Position numbers and translations under genes: made by a program
Shown: in pieces, positions 49,433 to 56,986 of the stretch
How positions within the stretch are numbered: position 1 is the stretch's first letter
Layout: each line of letters starts with the position of its first letter
Virus record (IMG/VR): IMGVR_UViG_3300020283_000004
Span: 1 to 58,353 of that record
Strand: one strand, 5' to 3'
DNA: 58,353 bases
Origin: a virus
Notes under the pieces: model-generated
The model's database searches: none
What the model saw: only the letters and a program-made list of their open reading frames with translations
What the model was told of the DNA's origin: nothing

Positions 49433-50725
49433 TCAGACAAGTTCTCCAAATAATGTGTAGTCTTGAACAAAAGCCATACGTGCAGTACCAGTAGCACCAA
49501 ACCTATTCTTGGCTACCTGCACCTCAGCAATACCCTTGTCCCTACTGTCATAGTCATAGTAGTCATCACGGTATAAAAGAAAGATCCGACTGGCAGCTTC
49601 TTCGATCTTACCAGACTCAGATAGATCTGATATCGCAGGACGTTTACTGGTTCTCCCTTCCACACCACGATTGATTTGAGAAAGCAACATAATATTAACC
49701 CCAAGACTCTTGGATAACTCTGCAAGATCATCAACCACTTCGCCAACCTCAAGATATCTTGCATCTCTCGTTGGGACCTTGATTCTCTGCACATAATCAA
49801 CAACAACAAACTTAACATCAAACCTTCTAACATGTGAACGAATGGATGCGATCACCTCAAACAGTGATCTACTCTTATCATCAATGAATAGTTTCAGATC
49901 CGACAACTCTTCAGCGCATGTCTCAAACTTCATCCAATCCTCAGTAGACATGTCATTGTTTGCGATGTTACCTTCTTTGATCAGACACCTACCTGCTATG
50001 ATCTTCCTGATGATCTGTAGTCTAGGCATTTCGATGCTGATCATTAGCGATGGCACTCCTGATTGGGCGATGTTGTACATCATAGACGTACCAAAGGATG
50101 TCTTACCCATACCAGTTCTGCCTGCGATAATATCAAGTTGACCTAACTGCAAACCCCCATCAAGAAACCTATCGACTGAAGGCCAAGTTGTTGGGAGTCT
50201 CTTGTGTTTCGATCCACCAGTCTGCATCTCTGTAAGTTGCTCAACCAATCCATCAGCAAACTTCGTAGCCTGGAATGTGGATGTTCTCTCCATCACACTA
50301 TCCAATCTCTTCTGTGTAAGGTGGATCACCTCTTCACTGGTCATCCCATCCATGACAGCTTCTTGAATTGACTCACCTACACTTATAAGTCTCCTTGATT
50401 CAGCGTTCTCTCTGACTGACAGAGCATGCTGTTCCAACAACTCAGGCATAGGTGGGGCTGTCAAAGATAAAGTCTCAATATATTCTTGAGACAACCCACT
50501 TGGTTCTCTTTTAATTTTCTTCCAAAGAGTAACGGAAGATACTGGTATGCCTGAGCGTGTGAGATTAACTATCTCAGTGAATATAATCTTGTGTCCCGCA
50601 TGGAAGAAATCATTCTCTTTGACAAGAGAAGTGACCGTATCTACATACTCAGGTCTACTAATGACTGCACTAAGTAGACGTTTCTCCTCGTCTATAGCTT
50701 CCTGGTGTATCGTCTGCATTGACAT
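49433..50725 (-). CDS. DnaB-like replicative helicase
   Basis: The protein has 430 residues from ATG 50725 (a TTG at 50746 is less likely). The N-terminal domain is helical (EEKRLLSAVISRPEYVDTV). The C-terminal RecA-like domain has Walker A GRTGMGKTS near residue 203, FVVVDYVQRI (Walker B) and MLLSQINRGVEGRTSKRP. This is the normal layout of DnaB-type phage helicases. It overlaps the upstream initiator gene by about 56 nt. It would unwind DNA for the host polymerase, since no phage polymerase was recognised. Confidence 0.9.
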   Translation of the reverse strand: MSMQTIHQEAIDEEKRLLSAVISRPEYVDTVTSLVKENDFFHAGHKIIFTEIVNLTRSGIPVSSVTLWKKIKREPSGLSQEYIETLSLTAPPMPELLEQHALSVRENAESRRLISVGESIQEAVMDGMTSEEVIHLTQKRLDSVMERTSTFQATKFADGLVEQLTEMQTGGSKHKRLPTTWPSVDRFLDGGLQLGQLDIIAGRTGMGKTSFGTSMMYNIAQSGVPSLMISIEMPRLQIIRKIIAGRCLIKEGNIANNDMSTEDWMKFETCAEELSDLKLFIDDKSRSLFEVIASIRSHVRRFDVKFVVVDYVQRIKVPTRDARYLEVGEVVDDLAELSKSLGVNIMLLSQINRGVEGRTSKRPAISDLSESGKIEEAASRIFLLYRDDYYDYDSRDKGIAEVQVAKNRFGATGTARMAFVQDYTLFGELV

Positions 50726-51614
50726 CCCATGTAATTTCTTGTTCAAACTGTGAGTAGATTACATCTCTTGTGGCAGGGAGTGACTTCGCTTCATCGTAGC
50801 ATTTTGTAAACTGCTCACGAAACCTGCGGTCACCCATCCTATCGAGACTCTCCCCTAAGAATCTATCAGTCCCCCTCAGTCTCAAGATTGTTTCACCCAT
50901 GTACTTGTCCCCAACAATCTTAATCTTTGCACCACCCTTGAGTATGTTCCCCAAAACAGGAGAGTTGAGGAACTTCCACAAGGCTACGTCTGAGCTAGAT
51001 GCTTTCTGGTATTCATCACCCATGAACCTAGCTTCAGTTGGGTTCCACCATGTAGCTCCATGCTTCTTGTATATATTCATAGACTCGCACTTCGCAACAT
51101 AGTTTATGGTCCCCTTCATGACTACACTTCTCCCATACTTGTTGACAGATTTCATCCAGTTGGTGAAAGCAGGTATCTTATCACCAACTCTTGACGGATC
51201 TTTACCTCTGTAAATCTTCCAGTCCTGTTCAAACTCAGGTGGGTATCCATCCTTAGACTTGCTTACCTGCTTCTCCTGCTCAGGCTTTTTGAATAGATCA
51301 TGACTTAGATTGAGAAACATCTTTGATACATTGATCTTGTGTTTCCCATTCTGGCTCATGGTCTTGTTAGTCTTGATAGTCATGACCCCCATCTCTTCAT
51401 ACCCCTTGAGTCTGGTTCTAAACTCTTGCCTAGTAAGAGAGCACAACTCAGCAGATCTTGTCATAGTAAAAGGAATATACCCAAACTCATCCGCTGTGAT
51501 TATAAAATGAAACAACGGATTCTTATAAACTATATGCTTGTAGTAGGGATGATCTGGTGTAATTGAACTCTCAAACGTAAGCCTACTGCGTAACTGGTTC
51601 CCTGGACTTGGCAC
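50670..51614 (-). CDS. Replication initiator / helicase-loader-like protein
   Basis: The 314-residue protein starts at GTG 51614 with GGAGAG just upstream. The N-terminal part looks like a winged helix (FIITADEFGYIPFTMTRSAE and following). The middle has PPEFEQDWKIYRGKDPSRVG and FTNWMKSVNKYGRSVV, a pattern found in phage replication proteins that load the helicase. It overlaps the DnaB-like gene, its expected partner. The exact origin site is not visible here. Confidence 0.65.
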   Translation of the reverse strand: MPSPGNQLRSRLTFESSITPDHPYYKHIVYKNPLFHFIITADEFGYIPFTMTRSAELCSLTRQEFRTRLKGYEEMGVMTIKTNKTMSQNGKHKINVSKMFLNLSHDLFKKPEQEKQVSKSKDGYPPEFEQDWKIYRGKDPSRVGDKIPAFTNWMKSVNKYGRSVVMKGTINYVAKCESMNIYKKHGATWWNPTEARFMGDEYQKASSSDVALWKFLNSPVLGNILKGGAKIKIVGDKYMGETILRLRGTDRFLGESLDRMGDRRFREQFTKCYDEAKSLPATRDVIYSQFEQEITWDVNADDTPGSYRRGETST

Positions 51615-52449
51615 GTTGCTCTCCTATCATGTTCAGTGCTTTGTCTTTGACAGATGTAGGTTCATCCGATCTGCCAACTTGTTCCTGGCTAAAGTAAGTA
51701 TCAATAAAGGTTCGCGATCTTGTTATCACGCCAAGCATTTTCTCGTAGTCCTCATCACTAAACGAGTCACGTTGAGCGTTAAACACAGTCACAAACTTAT
51801 CAAGAGATGATGAGAAGGCATCTATACTATCCTTCGTTAATCCACCGCGAGAACTTACATGCTGCAAGTTGCTCTTACATTGTGTGTGCAAGGGTTTGAT
51901 ATCCGTATGCTCAGCTTTCAATTCTCTGAATGCTTCTTTCTGCTCATTGGTAGGGGGTTGACCACTACCTGATGGTTCCATATGAGAATCATCCTCGACA
52001 TCGACTCGTGGGTCATAGTCTCCGACATCCTGTCCTTGGACTGGAATCTCGTACTTGAAAAACAGAGCGTTCTTATACCCGTATGAGGAAAACTTTCCTG
52101 AAGACTTATCACCGTTGTCCAACCCCTCACCAGGGGCAACGAATTCGGAATAGTCGTCTGGCTTATCGATGTTGATGATTCGGTATACATTGACTCCTGA
52201 CATATGAATTTTACCACCAGATACATCCCTAATCTGCATGTTGTCAATAGACACCCATGAGAAATCAAGTCTGTATTTACAATGTAGTGCTGACACGCTC
52301 GCAAGGACATCATCCACACCACGATAGTTATACTTCTGATGCTTTTGGAAACGATCCTTGGATATTCCCACTTTGCACAACTCTCTCTTCACGCACCAGA
52401 TTCTCTGGTGTACGTTCATAGCAATAATATCTTCCTCTTCGTTAGGCAT
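51583..52449 (-). CDS. ERF-family single-strand annealing protein
   Basis: The 288-residue protein contains KHQKYNYRGVDDVLASVSAL near residue 37, the hallmark of ERF-type annealing proteins. GKFSSYGYKNALFFKYEIPV near residue 113 is also typical. The C-terminal half is a less conserved, helical region. ERF proteins pair complementary single strands in phage recombination, together with a 5'-3' exonuclease. The exonuclease gene overlaps it upstream. GGTGGAG precedes ATG 52449. Confidence 0.85.
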   Translation of the reverse strand: MPNEEEDIIAMNVHQRIWCVKRELCKVGISKDRFQKHQKYNYRGVDDVLASVSALHCKYRLDFSWVSIDNMQIRDVSGGKIHMSGVNVYRIINIDKPDDYSEFVAPGEGLDNGDKSSGKFSSYGYKNALFFKYEIPVQGQDVGDYDPRVDVEDDSHMEPSGSGQPPTNEQKEAFRELKAEHTDIKPLHTQCKSNLQHVSSRGGLTKDSIDAFSSSLDKFVTVFNAQRDSFSDEDYEKMLGVITRSRTFIDTYFSQEQVGRSDEPTSVKDKALNMIGEQRAKSREPVTQ

Positions 52450-53521
52450 ACTCCACCTTTGTATAAGTTGACATTTGACTATAATCCTGAGCCAACACAG
52501 GGTTATCCTTCTTGAATTGAGATGAATTAAAACGTGTCGAAGTTACCTGTTTCACAGACATGACCACATCCCCCTCATACTCATACCCATCATGATCACC
52601 CAACCTTGACAGCAGGTTGTTCTCTATCTCCTTGATAGACTCTTGTTCTGTTTTGATCTGATCTTTCTTGATCTTGATCCTAGAAATCATCTCCATGACT
52701 TCTTCATCTGCCAAGGCCAACCCGCCTGAACGTTCCTTGTTCCTCAATACTTTCGAGGTGGCATCACTGCCATCAACGGGTGGCTCGGCTCCCTGATGAA
52801 AGAGTTCCCTCATGCGAATGAGGTGGTCTTTCAGTTCAGAGATCACAGTCTCATCCCTACGTACAACATACCAAGACATAGAGTGAGGTACGTCAGACAT
52901 GACATCATCAACTTCTTCCCCACTCAGAATAGCATCTACGGCTAAGGGAATTGTTGATGGGTCTTTAAGAATGAGGACTGGATTTATGCAACCATCAAGC
53001 TCATCTACGAGCATCTGGTGTTGCATCTGGATATAGTATTGGGGGACAGTATCTTCAGACCCTGAAGTCCCAAGTTTCTTCCGTATCTGCCAGTTCGATG
53101 TTGACTTTGTTTCCATAGCCCAACGACCTGGATACTTGTCAGTCTCAACCACATGGAAGTCCTTGTTGCAACAGATCCAAGGATGCTGTCTGTTACCCAA
53201 CATATATGGGTCATTGAAAACATCGATCCCAATCATGCGTGAAGCAAGATCCCCAATCCAGTTCTCAACCAAGTTACCAAATCTAATCTTATCCCAAGAC
53301 TTAGACTTACTAAGATCTTTTGGTTCTTCTCTCTTCATATCATCAAACACTTGAGTCGCTGAAGAATAAATACCAAGCAACCCAGGCGATTGAGATGCAG
53401 AGAAGTAACCCATTCTTGAATACTTCTGCTTGAGATCAGAGAACTCTTCTGGACTCAGATCAACAGTAGAAGCAATGATCTCCCCTCTTGGGGAAAAATC
53501 TTCAGGCGTTGGTATCAGCAT
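52442..53521 (-). CDS. YqaJ/lambda-exonuclease-like recombination nuclease
   Basis: The 359-residue protein has RFGNLVENWIGDLASRMIG, then DKYPGRWAMETKSTSN and QYYIQMQHQMLV. The ETK motif with the downstream QxxxQ is the PD-(D/E)xK exonuclease pattern of the YqaJ/lambda-exo family. The C-terminus has a coiled coil (residues about 265-315). It would resect DNA ends for the ERF annealing protein encoded next. It overlaps both neighbours. Confidence 0.8.
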   Translation of the reverse strand: MLIPTPEDFSPRGEIIASTVDLSPEEFSDLKQKYSRMGYFSASQSPGLLGIYSSATQVFDDMKREEPKDLSKSKSWDKIRFGNLVENWIGDLASRMIGIDVFNDPYMLGNRQHPWICCNKDFHVVETDKYPGRWAMETKSTSNWQIRKKLGTSGSEDTVPQYYIQMQHQMLVDELDGCINPVLILKDPSTIPLAVDAILSGEEVDDVMSDVPHSMSWYVVRRDETVISELKDHLIRMRELFHQGAEPPVDGSDATSKVLRNKERSGGLALADEEVMEMISRIKIKKDQIKTEQESIKEIENNLLSRLGDHDGYEYEGDVVMSVKQVTSTRFNSSQFKKDNPVLAQDYSQMSTYTKVEYA

Positions 53522-53684
53522 TCAGCCCTTCATTTGCAATGCGGTTCACAGTTTCTTCTGAGACTCTTGCTGACGAACCCAACTTGACTACTGGTATCTT
53601 ACCCTGATGAACCCAGTTTCTTATTGTCTGTTCAGCGACCCCCAACATCTCAGCAACCTCTCTATACCTATACAGTTTCGTCAT
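53502..53684 (-). CDS. Excisionase-like helix-turn-helix protein
   Basis: The 60-residue protein reads YREVAEMLGVAEQTIRNWVH followed by QGKIPVVKLGSSARVSEETV, a MerR/excisionase-type helix-turn-helix. No integrase is present, so a transcription-regulator role is more likely than excision. AGGAT precedes the start. It is the first gene after the strong promoter at 53744-53772. Confidence 0.75.
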   Translation of the reverse strand: MTKLYRYREVAEMLGVAEQTIRNWVHQGKIPVVKLGSSARVSEETVNRIANEGLNADTNA

Positions 53685-53743
53685 TGTATTATCCTACTAT
53701 GTTGTTGAACCAATATAATGTTCCTCACATTAACTCAACCATT

Positions 53744-53772
53744 AGTATAACACATCTCAAATCAACTGTCAA
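53744..53772 (-). promoter_or_regulatory. Near-consensus sigma70 promoter for the replication genes
   Basis: On the minus strand TTGACA (53772-53767), a 17-nt spacer and TATACT (53749-53744) match the ideal sigma70 form. The downstream order is HTH, exonuclease, ERF, initiator, helicase. The leader contains GGTTGAG and TTCAAC arms that might be an operator for the HTH protein encoded next. Confidence 0.75.
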
Positions 53773-53798
53773 GTATAAAATATCATACTCTCATATAA

Positions 53799-54164
53799 CT
53801 ATACTTGTGTCGGGTCATCCATATTCCCATGATATATTTGACTGAGTTCTGCATCATTAACATAACAGACTTTACCTCTATTCAACTTGCTCCCAGGATA
53901 CTGATAGATCGCAAACTTACCTTTGTTTGCAGGTGCTTTACCCTGCTTTCCTTCTGATATAAGGGCAGGTCTTATGTCTTTTGTCTTTTCAAGATTCTCA
54001 ATCCTTGCTTCAGCTTGTCTGCATCCACAAGAAACAATCTCACCTTGTTGGACATGATCCATCCTGAGCTTCTTCTCATTACCACAATCACAACGAAATA
54101 AATAAATACTCTTTTTATTTACAGTATGACTGTATTTGACCACAGTTAAACGAGTTCCTTCCAT
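53799..54164 (-). CDS. Zinc-motif DNA-binding-like protein
   Basis: ATG 54164 (MEGTRLTVVKYSHTV) follows AGGAGG at 9 nt. Near residues 24-50 the segment FRCDCGNEKKLRMDHVQQGE and the later VSCGC form the Cys pattern found next to AP2 or HNH domains in homing-type endonucleases and related phage proteins. No nuclease domain is visible here, so this could be a stand-alone DNA-binding remnant. The rest is basic. It is encoded directly after csrA. Confidence 0.6.
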   Translation of the reverse strand: MEGTRLTVVKYSHTVNKKSIYLFRCDCGNEKKLRMDHVQQGEIVSCGCRQAEARIENLEKTKDIRPALISEGKQGKAPANKGKFAIYQYPGSKLNRGKVCYVNDAELSQIYHGNMDDPTQV

Positions 54165-54189
54165 TTTCCCAGTCCTCCTCATTTTTTGC

Positions 54190-54372
54190 CTAGGCATAGA
54201 CATCAACTATCTTTTCTCTGTTAATAGAAATTTCTTTTGGCGCATTGATCACCACTCTTGGGTGCTTACCTGAACTAACCAAACGTATTACAACTCTACT
54301 ACCATCTTCAGTAGTTATAGCAAGTTGCTCTGATTTCTTCAGGTTAAGAACCAAACCTCCTATTCTCTCCAT
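54190..54372 (-). CDS. csrA: CsrA/RsmE homologue
   Basis: The start is ATG 54372 with GGAG upstream, giving 60 residues against the usual 61 or so. LVLNLKKSEQLAI aligns with the first CsrA strand (LILTRR..), and INAPKEISINREKI matches the conserved NAPKEVSVHREEI. The key Leu of strand 1 and the Arg of the last strand are kept; the Arg-6 equivalent is Leu and the GE pair is SE, so it is diverged. CsrA dimers bind GGA in RNA loops and block or stabilise mRNAs. A phage CsrA could redirect host translation. A GGA-rich RNA lies at 46953-47703. Confidence 0.8.
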   Translation of the reverse strand: MERIGGLVLNLKKSEQLAITTEDGSRVVIRLVSSGKHPRVVINAPKEISINREKIVDVYA

Positions 54373-54544
54373 CGCGTATCTCCACATAGATTGGGTCTAA
54401 TGAATAAACGAAGTTCCCATTGTCAACAACGATCACTCCATTTGGGTATTGACGACAAGGTTTAACAGTTTGTTTTACTCTCCCACGAACATGCTCACAT
54501 TTACCATTGTACTCTAGTTCAAAAGTTACTTGCTTTCCTAACAT
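54344..54544 (-). CDS. Small hypothetical protein, 66 residues
   Basis: ATG 54544 (MLGKQVTFELEYNGKCEHVR) is preceded by GGAG at 5 nt. The sequence is beta-rich with two Cys and may form a small barrel (RGRVKQTVKPCRQYP). It overlaps the csrA start by 29 nt, which suggests coupled translation. No family was recognised. Confidence 0.65.
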   Translation of the reverse strand: MLGKQVTFELEYNGKCEHVRGRVKQTVKPCRQYPNGVIVVDNGNFVYSLDPIYVEIRDGENRRFGS

Positions 54545-54595
54545 TGAATCTCCATTTTGAGGTGAGCGATCCATCATACATAGCCTCAGTTAAAA

Positions 54596-54898
54596 TTAAA
54601 GGTGAAAAATAATATCTCCTTTCTCACTTTCATCACCGAAAAAATATTTGGTTGAACCCTTGTGAGTACCCTTGACAGTCAGGTATCTCAGCATGTGTTT
54701 AAGTATACTGTAACTAGAATCAGTGGTGTGGAAATGCTGACCAGGAATCCTGCCTGACACCAACATGTTGTAGATATCCAGATGTGAAGTACCTGGGACA
54801 CGACCGATCACACCATTCTTTTTATCGATACATACAGTGTGAAGTAATAATCTGTCAAACAAATGATCAGCAATTTTAGGTGATATAATCATTCTCAT
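54596..54898 (-). CDS. Hypothetical early protein, 100 residues
   Basis: The protein begins MRMIISPKIADHLFDRLLLH. It is mixed alpha/beta, with a His-rich middle (QHFHTTDSSYSILKHMLRY). No family was recognised. Its start lies inside one arm of a 12-bp inverted repeat, which could regulate it. Confidence 0.6.
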   Translation of the reverse strand: MRMIISPKIADHLFDRLLLHTVCIDKKNGVIGRVPGTSHLDIYNMLVSGRIPGQHFHTTDSSYSILKHMLRYLTVKGTHKGSTKYFFGDESEKGDIIFHL

Positions 54899-54950
54899 TT
54901 TAATTATTGATACATGTTTGTATGAACAGCATGAGAAATAAAATGAGAAT
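54891..54950. promoter_or_regulatory. 12-bp inverted repeat, possible operator
   Basis: ATTCTCATTTTA (54891-54902) and TAAAATGAGAAT (54939-54950) form a perfect inverted repeat with 36 bp between. One arm covers the start codon of the 100-residue gene. A further ATGAGAAAT lies between the arms. It could be an operator or a large RNA hairpin. Confidence 0.4.
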
Positions 54951-54954
54951 AATT

Positions 54955-55602
54955 CTAAAATGGAATTGTTTCATACTCATGTTGCATCTGCTCAAGGTTA
55001 AACCCTTCAAGTCTAAGTATTACTTTTAATCTTTCATACTCCATCAATAACTTCTCTCTCCCGACTTTCCACTTCTTGATAACATGTGTCTGAGTTCTAC
55101 AATGCTTCATGAGTTTAGATATCAAGTCAGTGGGTTCAGCCCAGACTTCCCATTGACGGAGTGCTTTGTCAGACAGTGAATCAGAACCACCTGATGCCAT
55201 GATCTTGTCTATAAATGGTTGACAACACTCAGCACCTTCATGCTCTACAAATGGTTGCTCGTATCCTAGTTGCCACGGATCTCTCTTCACCCCAACAAGC
55301 TGATCCATTTTAACTCCGTAGCAGTTGATCATGTGTCTCCATGTACACGGATATTTATTGACGAGCAGTTGTGCAGCAGCAGAACGCAATCTTGTTTTCT
55401 CAGGCCACTCTCGTATTCTTTGTATCGATGCTTCATGTGGGTGTATCAGCATATTTCCACTCTCCGTTAAACCTATTAATAGAAGTTTAGTCTCCTTGTA
55501 AAACTTCTCTCTTGGTAATTCCGTAAGTTCACACATTATGTGGTTTCTAATGTTGTCCACAGTAATGCCTTTCTTAGTTGCAGTTGGGTAGGGGTCAGCC
55601 AT
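54955..55602 (-). CDS. Hypothetical early protein, 215 residues
   Basis: The protein begins MADPYPTATKKGITVDNIRN. It is mostly helical, with a Cys pair (ECCQPF) and a long C-terminal helix (WKVGREKLLMEYERLKVILR). No family was recognised. It overlaps the upstream gene by 8 nt and belongs to the unknown early group near 55-57 kb. Confidence 0.7.
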   Translation of the reverse strand: MADPYPTATKKGITVDNIRNHIMCELTELPREKFYKETKLLLIGLTESGNMLIHPHEASIQRIREWPEKTRLRSAAAQLLVNKYPCTWRHMINCYGVKMDQLVGVKRDPWQLGYEQPFVEHEGAECCQPFIDKIMASGGSDSLSDKALRQWEVWAEPTDLISKLMKHCRTQTHVIKKWKVGREKLLMEYERLKVILRLEGFNLEQMQHEYETIPF

Positions 55603-55957
55603 CTATCATCCTGTTAATTATATCCAAGCAGACCTTGACTGATTCCGTATCATGGAACCAATCGTCAAGCTCATCAGGGTTCATTCGTCTTGTTACAAAA
55701 TAAGTTCTAGCATGCTTGAGAACTTCAAGCGGTAGTGGAATAGCATGTGTCTCGCAGACTATTTCAAGTAGTATTTTGAGTTCTCTTTCTGCTTCTATCG
55801 AAGTGACGGGAGCACCAAACTTCTCATACATCTCCTTGCCTGCTTTCCTAATCCTTATCTGAAGAGGACAACGAGTTGTATATTCTGGATGATCAGAGTC
55901 CCATACAGCACGCTCATACCCTGCTTTCTTATGCCTAGTAACTCTCGATGTTGGCAT
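55595..55957 (-). CDS. Basic hypothetical early protein, 120 residues
   Basis: ATG 55957 (MPTSRVTRHKKAGYERAVW) overlaps the previous gene by 23 nt. A longer reading to 56098 would be embedded fully in that gene. The N-terminus is basic and the C-terminal part helical. No motif was recognised. Confidence 0.65.
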   Translation of the reverse strand: MPTSRVTRHKKAGYERAVWDSDHPEYTTRCPLQIRIRKAGKEMYEKFGAPVTSIEAERELKILLEIVCETHAIPLPLEVLKHARTYFVTRRMNPDELDDWFHDTESVKVCLDIINRMIDG

Positions 55958-56684
55958 CTTTTGATTTCTCCTTCTGATAGAACCACTGAATATCTGAGGG
56001 GCAATCCTCATTGTAGATGTTTGGATCTTCCTGAGTAGTGAACTCCGTGGCAAGATCAAGCATCCATCTTGGTTTGTCTGCTCTGCGATACCTAGCAAAC
56101 TGAGACTTCTCGTACTTGTAGAAGTTTCGATAAGCTAGGACTGGGTTATCTTTGACCTTGTACTGATCGGGCATACATTGGGGAAAATCGTAATGATCAT
56201 ACAGCCCAGGTTCCTCAACAAACATTTGACGAACAGTATTGGATCGATGCCACCCAAGAGGTGGGGGAGCGTCTATCTGAAAAATAGTTTTGCCAAAGTG
56301 AACATGCAATCTAGTATGCCCATCATAAGCAAAGTGTTCAAATGTGCCGTGTGTTTTCTTGTACCTTCTTGAGTATTCACTACAAAGACAGTCAAACAAG
56401 CGTAAGAGTTGAAGGTAGTTACCTTTCCCACTTCTTGCCCAGATTGCTGAGGGATGATTCTCGTGTGTCTTTTTATAAGACCTATCAAGAATGGTTTTGT
56501 ATTGTGGAAACTTCGTCCAGTTGATTTCACCATCATTGGTTTCAACCACTGGGCATTTCTCAGCCCACCATCTCCATGTGGTCGATAACAGTTGAGCATA
56601 CTCAACCACCATCTTCACAACATGTTGGTCGCAATGATAGCGAGCACAAAAGTATGGGTCATAATCTAAAAGGAAAATGTTCAT
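55935..56684 (-). CDS. Conserved phage protein with MNIF...HCDQHVVKM motif
   Basis: The 249-residue protein begins MNIFLLDYDPYFCARYHCDQ followed by HVVKMVVEYAQLLSTTWR. This opening is one I recognise from many phage proteins of unknown function, often in T4-like and aquatic phages. Later segments include a conserved-looking NHPSAIWAR equivalent (ENHPSAIWARSGKGN). The His/Asp/Cys set suggests an enzyme, but none is established. It is coupled to the upstream gene (ATGA). Confidence 0.7.
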   Translation of the reverse strand: MNIFLLDYDPYFCARYHCDQHVVKMVVEYAQLLSTTWRWWAEKCPVVETNDGEINWTKFPQYKTILDRSYKKTHENHPSAIWARSGKGNYLQLLRLFDCLCSEYSRRYKKTHGTFEHFAYDGHTRLHVHFGKTIFQIDAPPPLGWHRSNTVRQMFVEEPGLYDHYDFPQCMPDQYKVKDNPVLAYRNFYKYEKSQFARYRRADKPRWMLDLATEFTTQEDPNIYNEDCPSDIQWFYQKEKSKDANIESY

Positions 56685-56986
56685 TCAAAATCCTCGATAT
56701 CGTTTGATAAGTTATAGTCCACGTTGACTCCCTCAAGGACATCAAACTTGTGGGCTACTTTTTTCTCAGTTGGGTGGGGTGCAGTATCAATCTTTTTAAT
56801 TGATCCCCCTTCCCTTAAATACTTCTCAGTAGCACGTTGTATTTCTTCTCTCGTTACCCCCTTCTTTTTTTTAGATTGCATTGGTTCCAATGTTCTATTG
56901 AACACTATCTTCTTGTCCCTCTTCCCTCTGATCTTCGCTAACTTTTCGTCTATATTCCTCCAAGATATTCTTTCCGAGTTTGTCAT
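56681..56986 (-). CDS. Basic hypothetical protein overlapping its neighbour
   Basis: The 101-residue protein begins MTNSERISWRNIDEKLAKIR and is Lys/Arg-rich (EPMQSKKKKGVTREEIQR), ending with an acidic tail. AAGGAG lies 2 nt before ATG 56986, a start that overlaps the preceding gene by 92 nt. ATG 56881 would avoid overlap but has a weaker ribosome site. Both frames look coding in the overlap. Confidence 0.6.
   Translation of the reverse strand: MTNSERISWRNIDEKLAKIRGKRDKKIVFNRTLEPMQSKKKKGVTREEIQRATEKYLREGGSIKKIDTAPHPTEKKVAHKFDVLEGVNVDYNLSNDIEDFE

Noticed and set aside
53502-53684. Evidence for lysogeny from an excisionase-like gene
   Set aside because: No integrase, repressor cassette or attachment repeat was recognised; a plain regulator is simpler.
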